64,000 nt of DNA, from NCBI GenBank assembly GCA_023374045.1, contig CM041777.1, positions 84,996,300 through 85,060,299 of the forward strand, read 5' to 3'. The position numbers were made by a program, and so were the translations under genes. The stretch comes from Limonium bicolor. Lineage: Eukaryota; Streptophyta; Magnoliopsida; Caryophyllales; Plumbaginaceae. Each line of letters opens with the position of its first letter. The stretch's first letter is position 1. A model generated the notes under the pieces. The model saw only the letters and a program-made list of their open reading frames with translations. It ran no database searches and had not been told where the DNA came from. Below are positions 1-12,290 of the stretch, in pieces.

Positions 1-2488
1 TAGTTCAAGAGGTGGTTCACTTTATGCAGAAAACCAAGGCTAGGGAAGGTTGTTTGGCTATGAAATTGGACCTTGCTAAGGCATATGATAGACTGTCTTG
101 GCCTTTTATAAATGAGACCTTAATGTATTTAGGCATCCCAAACTGTCTTAGGAAGTTAATTATGGAGTGTATAACCACTGTTTCTTTTCAAATTTCTTGG
201 AGTGGTTCTCTTACTGAATCTTTTTCAGCTGAAAGGGGGATTAGGCAGGGAGATCCCCTTTCTCCTTTTATATTTGTTTTATGCTTAGAAAGATTCTCTC
301 AGCTGATAAATAATAAGGTCAGAAATAAGGAATGGAAGACTATATCCTTGGGGAAGAAAGGTATCTCGATTTCTCATTGTTTTTTTGCTGATGATATTGT
401 GCTGTTTGGTAGTGCCACTCCGAAGCAAGTTAGAACCATGTGTGAGTGTGTGTCGGAATTTTGTGATGCATCTGGGCAAGCTGTTAGTCTTGAAAAGTCG
501 ACTATAGTGTTGTCTAATAATATTAGTTTGGAGAAAGCTAGAATTATTAAGCTCGAATCTGGTATTTCTACCACTAAAAATCTTGGTAAATACTTAGGTG
601 TTTTCTTGAAGCATGGTAAATCTGGCAGCATGAAGCATGATTTAGTTCTTTCCAGAATCAGAGATAAGCTTTCTGGTTGGAAATGTAAAACTTTGTCTAT
701 GGCTGGTAGAGTTACCCTAGTAAAAAGTTGCATTGCTTCCACTCCTATTTATGTTATGCAAAGCCAAATTCTCCCGTCTAAGATAAATGAGAAGATAGAC
801 AGTTTATGTCGGGAGTTTATTTGGGGGCAAGATCAGGACAGTAGGAAGATCCATGATATTGGGTGGGATGTGTTGTGTAAGCCCAAAGTGGAGGGGGGCC
901 TTGGTCTTCGTAAATCAAAGTTTGTGAATATAGCCTGTTTTGGAAAGATTGTTTGGAATTTAGTGAGTAAACATAACAGTTTTTGTAAGGAAGTCTTGTT
1001 ACGTAAGTATCCTAATCCCTGTGTGAGGCATGGGTCTATTAATTGGAAAAACATTCAAAAATGTGCTAATCTCCTGCAGGATGGGTTAGGGTGGACATTA
1101 AGTAACGGTAAACGTATCAACTTCTGGAATGATTGCTGGTTAGATAATTGCACCTTATTATCCCGTGCCATATGTGCTGTTCCGATGGATTTGCAGGATC
1201 TGGTGGTGGCTGATTATTGGTCGGATGAATCGGGATGGTTATGGGATAAGTTTGAGGATTACCTGCCTGCTAGTATTATTGATCATATTAGATGCTTTAC
1301 TGTTTTTCCTGCTGCAGAGGATGACTTTATACATTGGAAATTTGAACCAAGTGGAAAATATAGTGTCAAATCTGCTTACCGGCTTCTGACTGGGTATGAC
1401 TGGAGTGGTAAACAAGGAAATTCTGCTCCGACGAATGCTGGTAAGAATGTCTTTAAGTGCATTTGGAGCATCCCCATTCAGGAAAGAATCCGTATTTTTC
1501 TTTGGAAAACTTGTCATAATAAACTTATGACAAACTGTAGGCGTGCTTTTATGGGCTTTACTCTAGATAAGTCGTGTCATTTCTGTGGCTGTGATGAAAC
1601 AGCAATACATGTCTTGCGGGATTGTTTGATTGCGAGGAGGTTATGGGATAAAATTCTGCCTACTCGAGAGCGGTTTTCATTTTATAGTTCGGATTGGAGA
1701 ACCTGGTTGGAGGATAACTTATCAAAACAGGGAAAGTTTATGTTAAGAGGAAAGAGGAATGTAAACTTTTCGGTTATTTGTTATCAGTTATGGACTTGGA
1801 GAAACAGGAAAGTGTTTGCTAATGAATATCGTTTGTTTATCCCATTTAGGCAGGTGATACTGGAGTGCTTCCACCATTACAGAGCATGGAATGCTTTAAA
1901 GACCACTGATCCTGAGTTGCAGCTACAATCAGTTTCAGGCGATAACTTGGGACAGAACAGGTGGGATCCCCCACCGGATGGCTATGTGAAGATTAATATT
2001 GATGGCTCTTTTGTTCAAAATGCAGGAAAAGGGGCTGCTGGTGGCGTTTTCAGAGATCATAATGGATTTTGGCTGACTGGGTTCATTGCATCCTTTGGGG
2101 AACAGAGTGCTCTCCATGCCGAAGCTGAAGCGCTGCGGTGTGCCATCAAGTTAGCAAGGAAGAGGAATCTGAACCGCATCATAATCTGTTCAGATTCGGC
2201 TTTATTGGTGGACTTTTTCCACAACTGTCCAGAGTCCTGCGCCATTCGGCCTATTATTAATGAATGTAAACTGCTGTTAAGTATGGATTGTGATTTCCAC
2301 TTTAGATATACTCCAAGGAGTAGTAATGGCATAGCTGATTCTCTTGCCAAGTTAGGTTTGCTTAGAGATTTTGGAGTATACATCTTAGATACTCCACCAC
2401 CATGTATTGGCCCTCAGCTTGCTGAGGATCGGAACTTTGATACTTAATTAAAGCTTGAGGTAATACCTCCCATTTTGCGATCAAAAAA
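1..2488 (+). mobile_element. L1-type LINE (non-LTR retrotransposon), 5' part outside window
   Basis: A reverse-transcriptase/RNase H reading frame runs from the window edge to 2447. It is followed by about 40 bp of 3' UTR ending in a short A run (2482-2488), as is common for plant L1 elements. Left end, ORF1 and endonuclease are not in the window. No target duplication can be tested because the left end is missing, and the outer LTR element starts only 34 bp further on. Confidence 0.85.
3..2447 (+). CDS. LINE ORF2 C-terminal part: reverse transcriptase, zf-RVT and RNase H
   Basis: The frame is open from base 3, so the true start lies upstream; the GTG at 12 and ATG at 24 are internal codons. 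Reverse-transcriptase blocks appear in order: KLDLAKAYDRLSW (about residue 18), GIRQGDPLSPF (about 76) and the catalytic FADD (about 124-127). A zf-RVT-type segment follows at about 480-560, with WKTCHNKL and a CHFCGCD...H...C pattern. The C-terminus (about 650-790) is a plant-LINE RNase H with NIDGSF, HAEAEAL, CSDSALL and the final SNGIADSLAKLG, so the usual acidic residues are present. There is no frameshift in 811 codons. In this family the protein nicks target DNA and copies its own RNA by target-primed reverse transcription. The endonuclease domain is outside the window, so whether the element is full length cannot be judged. Confidence 0.9.
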   Translation, partial: VQEVVHFMQKTKAREGCLAMKLDLAKAYDRLSWPFINETLMYLGIPNCLRKLIMECITTVSFQISWSGSLTESFSAERGIRQGDPLSPFIFVLCLERFSQLINNKVRNKEWKTISLGKKGISISHCFFADDIVLFGSATPKQVRTMCECVSEFCDASGQAVSLEKSTIVLSNNISLEKARIIKLESGISTTKNLGKYLGVFLKHGKSGSMKHDLVLSRIRDKLSGWKCKTLSMAGRVTLVKSCIASTPIYVMQSQILPSKINEKIDSLCREFIWGQDQDSRKIHDIGWDVLCKPKVEGGLGLRKSKFVNIACFGKIVWNLVSKHNSFCKEVLLRKYPNPCVRHGSINWKNIQKCANLLQDGLGWTLSNGKRINFWNDCWLDNCTLLSRAICAVPMDLQDLVVADYWSDESGWLWDKFEDYLPASIIDHIRCFTVFPAAEDDFIHWKFEPSGKYSVKSAYRLLTGYDWSGKQGNSAPTNAGKNVFKCIWSIPIQERIRIFLWKTCHNKLMTNCRRAFMGFTLDKSCHFCGCDETAIHVLRDCLIARRLWDKILPTRERFSFYSSDWRTWLEDNLSKQGKFMLRGKRNVNFSVICYQLWTWRNRKVFANEYRLFIPFRQVILECFHHYRAWNALKTTDPELQLQSVSGDNLGQNRWDPPPDGYVKINIDGSFVQNAGKGAAGGVFRDHNGFWLTGFIASFGEQSALHAEAEALRCAIKLARKRNLNRIIICSDSALLVDFFHNCPESCAIRPIINECKLLLSMDCDFHFRYTPRSSNGIADSLAKLGLLRDFGVYILDTPPPCIGPQLAEDRNFDT

Positions 2489-2522
2489 ACATATAAGCTA
2501 ATAATATAGCACTATAAGGTTA
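2489..2522. other. Short spacer between LINE end and outer LTR
   Basis: AT-rich spacer of 34 bp. Its last five bases (ggtta) match four of five bases after the far LTR (tgtta at 34938-34942), so they may be a decayed 5-bp target-site duplication. Confidence 0.4.
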
Positions 2523-5500
2523 TGAAATACCCCGAACTTAAATATAACGATCAAAATTATCCTGATAGGTATTTAAGGGCCTAATGGTGCCTAAGTAATA
2601 TTGGTAAGGAAAAATAAATCCAAAAGAAATAAAGAAACGCTTAAAAAGCGAAAAACACTAAATAAGCGTTAAATAACCATAGGAGGTATGAGACCTCGGT
2701 TAGCGTATTATATGGATTCTAAAGGCTTAATAAGGCCTAAATAATATATGGGAACAACTCCCGAAGAAAACGGATCCAAATAATGTATTAAAACGCTAAT
2801 AGAGCTTTAGTGCATGTTTTTCGAGAAAACCCGAAAACGTGACTTTAAGTGGTCAAACGAACCCGTAAAAATTATAAATCATTAAATAACAATAATTAAG
2901 CGTTAATGGGAGCTTAATAACCAATAAAATTAAAGAAACGAGAAAATTCTGGAAAACGGGCCCGGTTAGTGAATAGTACCGAAACCGGGTAAAATAACGA
3001 GCGTTTTCTGTAAAAGACGAAAAATACTTCAACTAGTACAACAGTAGGGGGCTGATTTTTAATGGGTTAAATAACCCCTCACACACACGTGTAACTAGTT
3101 AACAAATAAAGGGAGTCAAAAAGCAAAAGAGAAAAAGTAAAAAGGTACTTTACCCCTTTTCTCTCACCTCACTCTCTCATTTCTCTATTCTCCCTCCCAT
3201 CTCTTCTTCCCCACCGATTTCTCTCTCTTCTCCCTCCTCGGCGATTTTTGAAGCTCCAAAGAAGCTTCAATGGCTTCTCCACTTTACCTCCATGCTCTAC
3301 CTCCATGTGAGCTCCAAATGTAAAAATAATTACATATTCTTACTCCCCTCATCATTCTCTACACTTCCCTCTTTTTAGAATTTCAAAATGAGGAAGTTCA
3401 TCTCCATGGGTTTTACCCATTCAAAGAGAAAATAGCATCAATGGGTAGCTTGGAGTCCCCTCTCTCCATTAAGGTAAAAATCTACATAAAAAACTCATGT
3501 TTTCTTCATCTTCTTTTGTAACCGATTTTTACCCCTCTTGTAATGCTCTATTTTCCTCTCTATTTTGAGCATCAATTCAACCTTGCAATGGTGGTGGAAT
3601 CACCTTCTTGAACCAAGGGCTAAAACCCCTCCTAAAACATTCCAAAGGTAAACCCTAGAATTTGTGTTTTAAACATTTCAATGAATTAGTATAAATCTAA
3701 GGGTTAGTATTTTAATTACACTTGTTTATGTGTGATTTGGGTGATGGGAATGGATTTTGGCAACTCCATTCCCCATGTGACCGATTTTGTGCAAGAAATA
3801 GAGAAGGAGGAGAATTGGAAAGGAAAGAAGGAAATATAAGCTCAAGGTAAGAACTCCTTCTTAATGCTAAAATTTTAAATGCATTAGAGTAATGGGAATG
3901 GGTAAACAAATTAAAGAACCCAAAATATTGTATTAGTATTGTGGTAATGGAAGTTTGAGTAATTGTGAGCTAGTATTTGGATTGTAGGCCTTAGAGCCAT
4001 ATAATTGTGTACTTGTATTGGCATTGTTGTTTGATGTAAGTATTGGTGTATTGGTATTGCCTTGATTTCTGGTAGGACCCTTGTATGCGTGTGGCTAGAT
4101 TAGGAATGAATTTGGTGAGAATGGATATGTGTGGCTAAGTAAGAAAAGTAGGTGAACTATGGCAAAATTTTAGTAGGAAATGTACATTTATGGATGACTT
4201 GGTGAATGGGAAAACCAAGGTGTGTATTGGATTGAGTAAGGATGTTTGGTAACCATGGATTGGTAGTTGTAGTATGAGGATATGAGAGTGTAAAATCTGT
4301 AGCAAGGAGTGTTTAAATGCAATGGAGAAGTTAAGAAAAAATTAGTGTGCAAGAATTGGTAAAATGAGTGTTGGACTTGTGTATTGATAGTGTAGTTGAT
4401 TGGGAATGAATTGGAATGGTAATATGGAATTAGAACAAAGTGCAAAATGCAAAGAGGCGTGTAAGAATGCACAAGTGTGCAAAGTGTGAAAATGTGAATG
4501 GAAATTTGTAGAATTTGAACAAGAAGTTGAGTAAGTATTGGACCATGGATTTAAGGAGTTTTAGTGAGTGTTTAAGTGTGTTTAAACATGTACAAAACAC
4601 GTGGAAAGATTATGGAATGATTGGAGGAGGATTAAGGGTTGATTAAGGGCTGAAAAATCATCCTAGTAGCAGTTTTTAGCAGGGTCCGGAACCTAGGATA
4701 TGTACCAAGTCCCGGACCGCACTTAAAAACACCCCGAGAGCAAAAACTGGTATTGGTCGGGACCTAGGTCCAGGACCAAGTCCCGGACCACAATGAAAAA
4801 TAGGCCGAGAGTAACTTCAGTGCATGGTCCAGGACCTTGGGTCCGGACCAAGTCCCGAACCACCCCGAAATTGTTGCAGAATGTGATTTTTAGGGTTTAA
4901 AACATGGGGGATTGATGAGTAATGGTTTTAGAAGTTGCTAAGGCCTTTTTTGGTGACCTTTAAAGGCCCTAATAAGTGTAAACAAGTATGAGAAGTGATT
5001 AAGGAAGTTGTAAGTATAAGAACATTAAGTTAAACCGAAACAACGGGATAACGAGGTAAGTACGGGAGTAGTAAGTATGTATGTATTGTAATGCTTAGTA
5101 TTAATGGAACCATTTGGCATATAGCCGGAGGTTCAAGGATAAGACTCGAGGAACGAGAGTGAACCAAAGGAACAAGGGAACACCCGGTAAAGTAATTTCC
5201 GGAAAAAGGTATGATTTCGTCATGCTCTGTATCCTAACCTGGTTACCCAGATTTGTGTGCTTATTTGATCACCTAAATAAGATAAATGCATGAATCAGAC
5301 TATATTGCACTTACTTGTGCTTGCTTTAGGTTGTTCTTGATATATATTGTCCTGAACACTAGCTTGTATAATTCATGAAATATATGGATGAAGATGAAAT
5401 GAATTCGTACCTTGTATTGTACTTGTGTATTGTATTGTATCTTGTATGGATGTGTATATGAGCAATGTATTTGTGTGTGTCTTGGATGTGTGACTTCTAC

Positions 5501-6689
5501 TAATTCCTAACTACCTAACTCCTAACGTAAGTATTGAGTAAATTGGAATGAGTAGAAGTTCGATATAGTTTCGGCCACGCGTGAGGATGAGGAGACACAA
5601 GAGGTTGGATCCGATTCCTGGTTCTTAAACTTTTCCACGGCCCAAACCCCTTAAATGGGTAGCATCCTGGATTAATGAACCAAGTAAATCCCGGTGGTGG
5701 GACGGTGTAGTCCCCGGGCCAGAGGTCCCGACGACTTAACTTGAGTAAGTAGTAAGTAAAGTAAAGTATTGTATGAGTAATGGTTTTGGCTGGTGTAAGT
5801 CATTGACCCCGAGTAAAAGAGTAACCTCCACCCGATTAACCCGGGTGGACCAATGGAGCTAACAAGTATTGTGTATTGGGTATGTATTGCGCATGTATTG
5901 TGTATGCATTGTGTATGCGTACTTCGGAAAGGTAAGTAGGTATCGGTTGACTTGTGTGGTCTACCTTGTATGTATTGAAGTGTATGTATGTATTCATTGT
6001 GTAGTATTGTATTAGTATGAATGAAAGCATGTATGTATGTATGTATTTGTAAATGAACTGCATGTATTCGACCAAGTGGTTGGCGTACCCTTGCTAGTAT
6101 GCGGGGTATGCGGAAGTCATATGCAGCGTAAGCTGAGCCCCTAGGGGTTACGTTTTTAGTGTGCAGGTACCCGAAGCAGTTATGGTCACAGAAGAGACCA
6201 GCGGAGATGCCTAGATTATTAGGAATGAAATGTGGATTGTAGAGGATGGTATAAGGCTTGTAGCGTAGAAGTAGAAGTGTACCAAGGGGTACACCATAAG
6301 TATTGGAAGTATGTAGTTGTGAGGAATGGGTAGATGTAGTCTCTTAATGAGTATGTATGAACTTGGAAGAAGTATTGCATTTGTATTTGGAACTTAGTAA
6401 ACTCGGTATGTTATATTGTATTGTATGGCATTGTAATGGAGTATTGTATTGAATGGGAGGTTGTAGTACCCGGTTGTAATTGTAGTAAGGATTGTATTTG
6501 TGTAGCACTTGGATATTCCGGTCCATCAGACCGATGTTGTATGTAGTAGTAGCCTTGTTAGTCACGTGGGTGGCTAACGGCATTGTATCACCCGCCGTTG
6601 TGTAAGTATGTATCCACTGCGTGAGTATGGAATATGGATGTATAAGGAGATTGGACGGTAATGACGGTATTAGCGGTAGGGGTGTTACA
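2523..6689 (+). repeat. 5' LTR of outer element (4167 bp)
   Basis: Begins TGAAATACCCC and ends GGTGTTACA. It is alignable over its whole length to 31317-34937 apart from a segment of about 550 bp (5401-5950) missing from the other copy. A CT-rich stretch (about 3160-3240) resembles a transcribed leader. It also contains GGACC-rich imperfect tandem units at about 4680-4865 and GTAT-rich simple sequence near 5870-6065. About 3-4% of bases differ from the partner in the first 300 bp by eye. Short ORFs here have no recognisable product. Confidence 0.88.
4680..4865. repeat. GGACC-rich imperfect tandem units in outer 5' LTR
   Basis: Three diverged units of about 62 bp, each carrying a variant of 'gggacctaggtccaggacc aagtcccggacc', separated by spacers with 'cccgagag'. 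The centre contains the perfect palindrome GGACCTAGGTCC. The same array occurs in the other LTR at about 33475-33665. Confidence 0.7.
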
Positions 6690-6694
6690 AAAAG

Positions 6695-6706
6695 TGGTAT
6701 CAGAGC
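6695..6706 (+). promoter_or_regulatory. Primer binding site, tRNA-iMet type (outer element)
   Basis: TGGTATCAGAGC is the standard plant retrotransposon site complementary to the 3' end of initiator tRNA-Met. It starts 5 bp after the LTR end at 6689 and fixes the element's orientation. Confidence 0.93.
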
Positions 6707-9700
6707 GAAGTATCACTCTGATGACTGGAAATACCGAGTTTAGGAATACCGAGTTAGGAATTTGAAGCTTAGGGCTAAGGGCTGAGTGTTAGCATTAAAG
6801 ATATGCTAGTTAGGAACTCCCGGTGAGTACCGGATACCTACAATATCAGACCCGCCCTCCACAAACCCATTGTATAACTTGGGAAAACCTGATCTGGCAG
6901 TTGAGAAACCACCGTACGGTAAACAAGAACCGACATACAGTAGATTCCAAAAGATTGGAAGTCCCGGAGATGGATTCCGGTTGAACAACAGTACCCGCAC
7001 TTAATAACGATAGAATGTGCACTCCAATCATAAGGAGGCTGTAACTTACAACAGCATGGGGCGACATGCCTAGCAGTCGTAGAACCTGGCTAGACAACCA
7101 GCAGCAGGAAAAGAAGCACTAAGCGTGCAACAGAGTGGTAAAAGGAACAAAAACAAAAACCGAGACACAAGTCTACGGGGCAGTAATATCTAAGTAATAC
7201 CATCAACGGTATGCTAGCTGACTAAGGACATAGTCGGGAGTGGTTAACTCCGAAGCTACAACGCCATTAAGGTTACAATACCTGGCCAACATAGCTCAAA
7301 CAGCTACAAGAACATTCACGAGATATAATTCGACAAGACTACAGGAGTAGTACCTAAACCAAGCTATGGCTCAATAACCACGGTAAACACGTGGGAACAA
7401 GCAACAAGGAAAAACACAACCAAATCAAAAGGGAATCTCCAAGGATTGGAGAAGTACCCAGATCTACGACAGCCATGTCCAGATCACTGAGAAGCTACCT
7501 AAAGGATCGAGTATTCTACAACATAAATCAACACTTCAAAGGAAGAGTCGACAAGACTACCAAATATGAGTAGAAACCATGTCGTGACCGGTGTAGGTTT
7601 TCCCAAAAACCACCAGTACCGCGCACTTGCCACGGAAAGTGCAGTAAGAACAGGAATATGTAAAGGAACTCTAACACACCGCAGATACATAGTAATGTAC
7701 CGTGACAACAATGAAACAACTACAGGATCACACATCCTAAAAACTGGAAGAATGGAACCTTGGAAAGGCCTAACGGCCCGACCATTGTATTAAGGACATA
7801 CCGGTCAGCGGGAAGCTAGACCCGGTCAAAATCAACCGGCATTGAAATGCCATGAAGATTTCTATTTTCTTTTAAACCCAATTTTCTTTCCAAACCACAA
7901 CCTTTCTTTTAAACCTTGGATTTTAAAACCAAACCAATAAAATTACGGTGAGTATCACAGGATGATACAAGAGGGTTGACAATAGAATACTTCACCTAGG
8001 CATGTGACGAGCACTACGAGTGTACCCAATCACGGGATGTGGGACGACCGCACTCCGAAGGAGCTTGCGGGCCTGACAGATAGTCGGGTAAGTGGTAACG
8101 TATCAACAAGGTACCCCACGTATGTATACATGTAGTGTACGAAACACGGGAAGTAGTCAACTCCGTTCTACGGACCATCAGTAAGTTCAAACCAGAACAG
8201 TTGGACACCTCAGACGATCAAGTATAAAGGAACTCAGAGAATCCATATGAAGGTAAGGAATAAGAACTAGAAAGTGCAAAGAGCACAAACTAGTAAGTAT
8301 AGACATTGGATATGTCTCAAAGACATCAAACAAATACGTGATAGCTGGAAAGTATACCCAGCCTGAACACAGCAAGGCAAATGCCTAATGTGGACACAAC
8401 GATGCTCAACAAACGGGACGGAGTCTCCCAAGAGTAATCTCAAGATTACCACGAAGTATAATCTATCATTGAAGAGGATATTATACCTAGTATTAAGCAC
8501 TAGGAGAAGGTATGAACAGTCTACCCAAGAACGGGAGACGTTATAACCCAAAAAGGGAATAACTCAAATACAATACCACAAGAGGGTATAGTGGACACAA
8601 CATGTCATAAACATTAGCCGGATGTAACGGCATAACCAACAACACCCAGGAGCAATCCTTGAAGGGTGTCTAAGTTAACAACAATCGAACAAGCGTCATG
8701 ATAAGAGCACGGAAGCTAGAACGAACACTCAGATAGGACACCAGAGGGATTTCACTTAACAGGAAATACCCTCCACTACAAAAGGCACTGATTAACATCA
8801 GAATGGCTAAAGGGCCTCCTTGAATGGAAGCGTGATGCAACAACTTGCCATGGAGCCCAGTAAATACCTCCAACCCTATAATGGTATATAAGGAGTGGAA
8901 ACATGTATAAGCAGCTTGCAAAGAGCATAGCTCGCAGCAATTTGGCTTAAAAGCCATAAACCAAATACGTTATGTAAACTTAAACGGTTGGAAAACCCAT
9001 ACCAATTACTAACAGGACTTGCAAGAGATATTGCTTCATACGACAAATAGATCGACAACAGAGCCACCCAATCTGAACTCAGCATAATGAGTGGCTTGGA
9101 GTAACGGCTACCTCAGTGTCACTGGCACTAGAACATCAGCTTAGTATACAGTTGACGAAGCTTTTAATTGTCCTTCATGCCTTCTGTAGCAACGGTAGCA
9201 CAGAGGCATAGGAATTGTGGTAACCCCAATAATGGCCCAGTCCACACTTGGACACTACGAGAAAACTTGAGGGAAGATACCTCTCGTTAATAGAAAACCA
9301 CCAATGCGGTGAAGATGTGAACCCATAGGAAAGGCTTCCATCTACTATAACAACAAAGCTTGTGCATGTAGATATTGCCAAAGGGCGACTGAACAAGGAA
9401 AAGAGATTTCCAAACCATTAAGACTTAAAGGAGTAAGTATACTCCAAATGCGACCAAGAACATGGTAAACCTTGTCATGAGACTTATGAGTGGAAACTAA
9501 CCCCTCAATAAGAACTTTCACTTGTCAGTGATAGAATACTCTTCAATTAGAGAATGGGACCAGAAGACCCTTGAAGTTTCTTGGGATGTCCCGGTGATGT
9601 ACATACAAAAGTAAAACTGCATAGCTAGAGCCTATAACCAATGCTAAGCACTGAGGAGACAGTAATTGTCAAAAACAATCCATGTGAATGCACATTGGAC

Positions 9701-9879
9701 ACCACAAATGACCAACGCTCAAGAGAGCTTGTAACCCGATAAATTACTTCATCCATTATCAACCAAAATACTTGGTGAATTGTATCATAAATGATAAAAT
9801 AATGTGAGGTAAGCTAATCTACACATGGAACCTAAATCGAAATAAAACATCTCCACATTGGGAAGATAATAACATTACG
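6707..9879 (+). other. Non-coding left interior of outer element
   Basis: About 3.2 kb between the primer site and the nested insertion. Only short ORFs (95 codons or fewer) occur on either strand. None shows CCHC, protease, RT, RNase H or integrase motifs. One short stretch near 7275-7350 could be decayed gag, but this cannot be supported. No tandem repeat or RNA gene was seen. Confidence 0.6.
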
Positions 9880-9884
9880 GTATG
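9880..9884. repeat. Target-site duplication, left copy (gtatg)
   Basis: gtatg directly precedes the inner element's left LTR and recurs directly after its right LTR at 28884-28888. The 5-bp length fits integrase-mediated insertion. Confidence 0.93.
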
Positions 9885-10632
9885 TGTGGAGGGTGATTTT
9901 TCGGTATGAGGGGGGTCTATCTAAATACGGTCTGACTGAGAAGCCAAGACTCTAGAAAATGCCATTCTGTGGGGGGTGAAAACCCGTTATTCTGGCATCC
10001 CTCAAATACCTACTACATCGTCCGTCTTTCCCAGAGAGCTTATGGGGAATGCTAGTGAGCACTACACCCGCTCTCAATGGGCCCCACGCGGACTTATGCC
10101 TCTATAAGGCGGAATTGACTAGAGTCGCCACCTAGTTTGACCTATGATAACTAGGAAGGAAGATCGTGTTCTAAGAACCATTAATTGACTCTGAGATTAT
10201 TACCTATGGATAGGACTTATCCGGTCATGTCAGAGATTCTATGTGGGTTCGCACTGGGTTACACCCCTTAGAAGTGGCAACGACCACGACTTCGGATTGG
10301 TGCCCGAGGAAACCTCGGTCTCCAATTGTCGGGATTGCCTTCTTTCAAAACCTTATGGAGAGATTCAATTTAAAGCCAAAGGATAGAATTAGGACAGGAA
10401 GAGAGAAGGAGAGTGGATGAGGCGAGCTTTTCTGCCAAGCGAGCGCCAAGGGGAGGAGTTGGCGAACTCAGATGAGTATAGAATGAAGATTTGGGAAGAG
10501 TCTGAGGTTGAGTGAATGAACAAGACTTGGAGTCTGATGGTTTGGAGCTTGTGGGAACCGAAGAAGGTTTGAATGTTTTGAGAGATATGAGAGCCACCTC
10601 AGAGGGGGAAAATGGTTTTTTGTTTGGAATGG

Positions 10633-10701
10633 GGTCGTACCCTAGATGGGCTGCCTACATACTCAACTCCCTGTTGAGATCAGACCTTACGTAGTTCAGG
10701 T
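10633..10701. repeat. Conserved module with inverted repeat, LTR copy 1
   Basis: Core: GCTGCCTACATACTCAA, then TTGAGATCAGACC, then TACGTAGTTC. The CTCAA/TTGAG pair can form a small hairpin. Near-copies occur at 23741-23809 (other LTR) and 17841-17907 (interior). Confidence 0.8.
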
Positions 10702-10769
10702 TTTTTGGGGGTTTTGGAGATTTTTGAGATGTTTGAAGTTTCAGGAAGTTTAGGGCTTGAGAGGTTAGT

Positions 10770-10930
10770 CTGTGAGACGCTCGGGTCTATGAGACATTTG
10801 GGATTTTCGTGTAGTGGGAGGAATGTGATATCAAGGTCTGTGAGACGCTCGGGTCTGTGAGACGTTTGAATCTTAAAATGGTGGAGAGATTGAGATGTTC
10901 GAGTCTGCGGGGCGCTCGGGCCTATGAGAC
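10770..10930. repeat. GTGAGACGCTCGGGTCT repeats in LTR
   Basis: Several imperfect copies of 'gtctgtgagacgctcgggtc' and 'tatgagac' at irregular spacing. The same block is in the other LTR at about 23877-24038. Confidence 0.7.
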
Positions 10931-11409
10931 TATAGAAGTTTGAAAGAAGTCGAGATTTGAGAGATGATTTGAGTTTGGAATGATTTAGAGTTTAGATAAT
11001 GATTTGAGTGTGTGAGGCAATTGATGTTTGGGTGGAGATCCCGGGTGTTTCGGGTTCGAGGTTCCAATAGAGTTGAGGTTTTGGGATGTTTCGGGATTTG
11101 AAATGAGATGACGATGGGTTGAGTTGTTTGGAGGACTAATTGTCAAAATCATCTGTCAAATTTTGTTTTATTTTGCAAAGGGCGGATGATCCTGAGGGAT
11201 CACCCTGTGTACCCCCTCGAACGCGACACTTAACTAATGGTAAGTGTCGAGACTCGAAAGATGGGGCAATGTATTTATGTCGAAAATAGGATTTAGAGAG
11301 AAACACCATGAATGAGATGTTCTTGGTCAAACCCTAATAACGTCTCTAACTCCCGGGTTTTAAAACGTTAAAAACTGAAAACATTGAAATCGAGTGGAAG
11401 GGAGTTAGA

Positions 11410-11575
11410 CGATTCCAAAATCCCGGCTGCAACTAGGAAGGTCGTTGCTTCCCTAGCACCCCGCCTTGTAAAAATCTAGGCTGCAATTAGAGGAGGTTTG
11501 TCACCCTAATGCCCCACCTAAAAGAGATCCAGACTGCGACAAGGGAAGGTTATACCCCAGTGCCCCGCCTCGGAT
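11410..11575. repeat. Three ~55-bp imperfect tandem units in LTR
   Basis: Each unit has a 'ctgcaa/ctgcgac' start, a 'gaaggt' middle and a 'gccccgcct' end. Mirrored in the other LTR at about 24524-24683. Confidence 0.65.
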
Positions 11576-12104
11576 TTTTATTTTGGGAAGGAAGACAAGT
11601 GATGTTCTAACCATGGAGGAAATGCTTTGAAGGGGTTAGACATTTCTTGCTCCCCGAAAACAATTTATTTGGATTTAAAAACTAAGTTAGAAAACTTTGG
11701 AGGTTGTTCGGAATTCTGGACAAAGAAACACTGATTTTGAGAAATGCTCTTAGGAGAAAACTTTCTGTATATGTGAGAAGAACTTTCTGCAATAGAGAAG
11801 AGTTTTCTGTGATGTGAGAAGAGTTTTTCCTTTTTAAATTCCACAAAATGGTTTCTTTGAAAACTTGATGAGACTTGAATAAAATGATGGTTTTGAAATT
11901 CTTTTTGGGTTTTTAGATTTTGAAAGGAATTTACAAGTGAAAGCGGATTGGACGAAATAGACTTAAATTTGAATTGAATGGAACTGGACTGAATTGGATT
12001 TGGTTGAATGAATTGAGTTTGAATTGAATTGAGTCAAAATTGAATTGGGTTTGAATTGAATTTGGGCCAGGATTGGAAGACAGGCCGGGTCAAAGTTCGG
12101 GTTA

Positions 12105-12290
12105 GTCCAAGGTGAATTGGTCAAACTTGGGTCAAAGTGGAATTGGTCAATGGTTGGGTCAAAGTGGGATTGGTCAATGTTCGGGAAAAAGTTGGATTGG
12201 TCAATGTTCGGGTCAAAGTTTGATTGGTCAATGCGGGTCAATGTCGGATTGGTTAATGTTAGGGGTTGGTCAAAGTTGGACCGAATGGGC
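12105..12290. repeat. ~28-bp GGTCAA-rich tandem array in LTR
   Basis: About six imperfect units of 'ggtcaatgttcgggtcaaag' followed by a ttggatt-type end. The other LTR carries the matching array at about 25215-25390. Copy 1 has lost part of one unit (tcaatgcggg versus tcaatgttcggg), one of the few indels between the LTRs. Confidence 0.75.

Noticed and set aside
10370..10597. 75-codon ORF identical in both LTRs (also at 23478-23705)
   Set aside because: Identity follows from LTR duplication, not selection; no domain.
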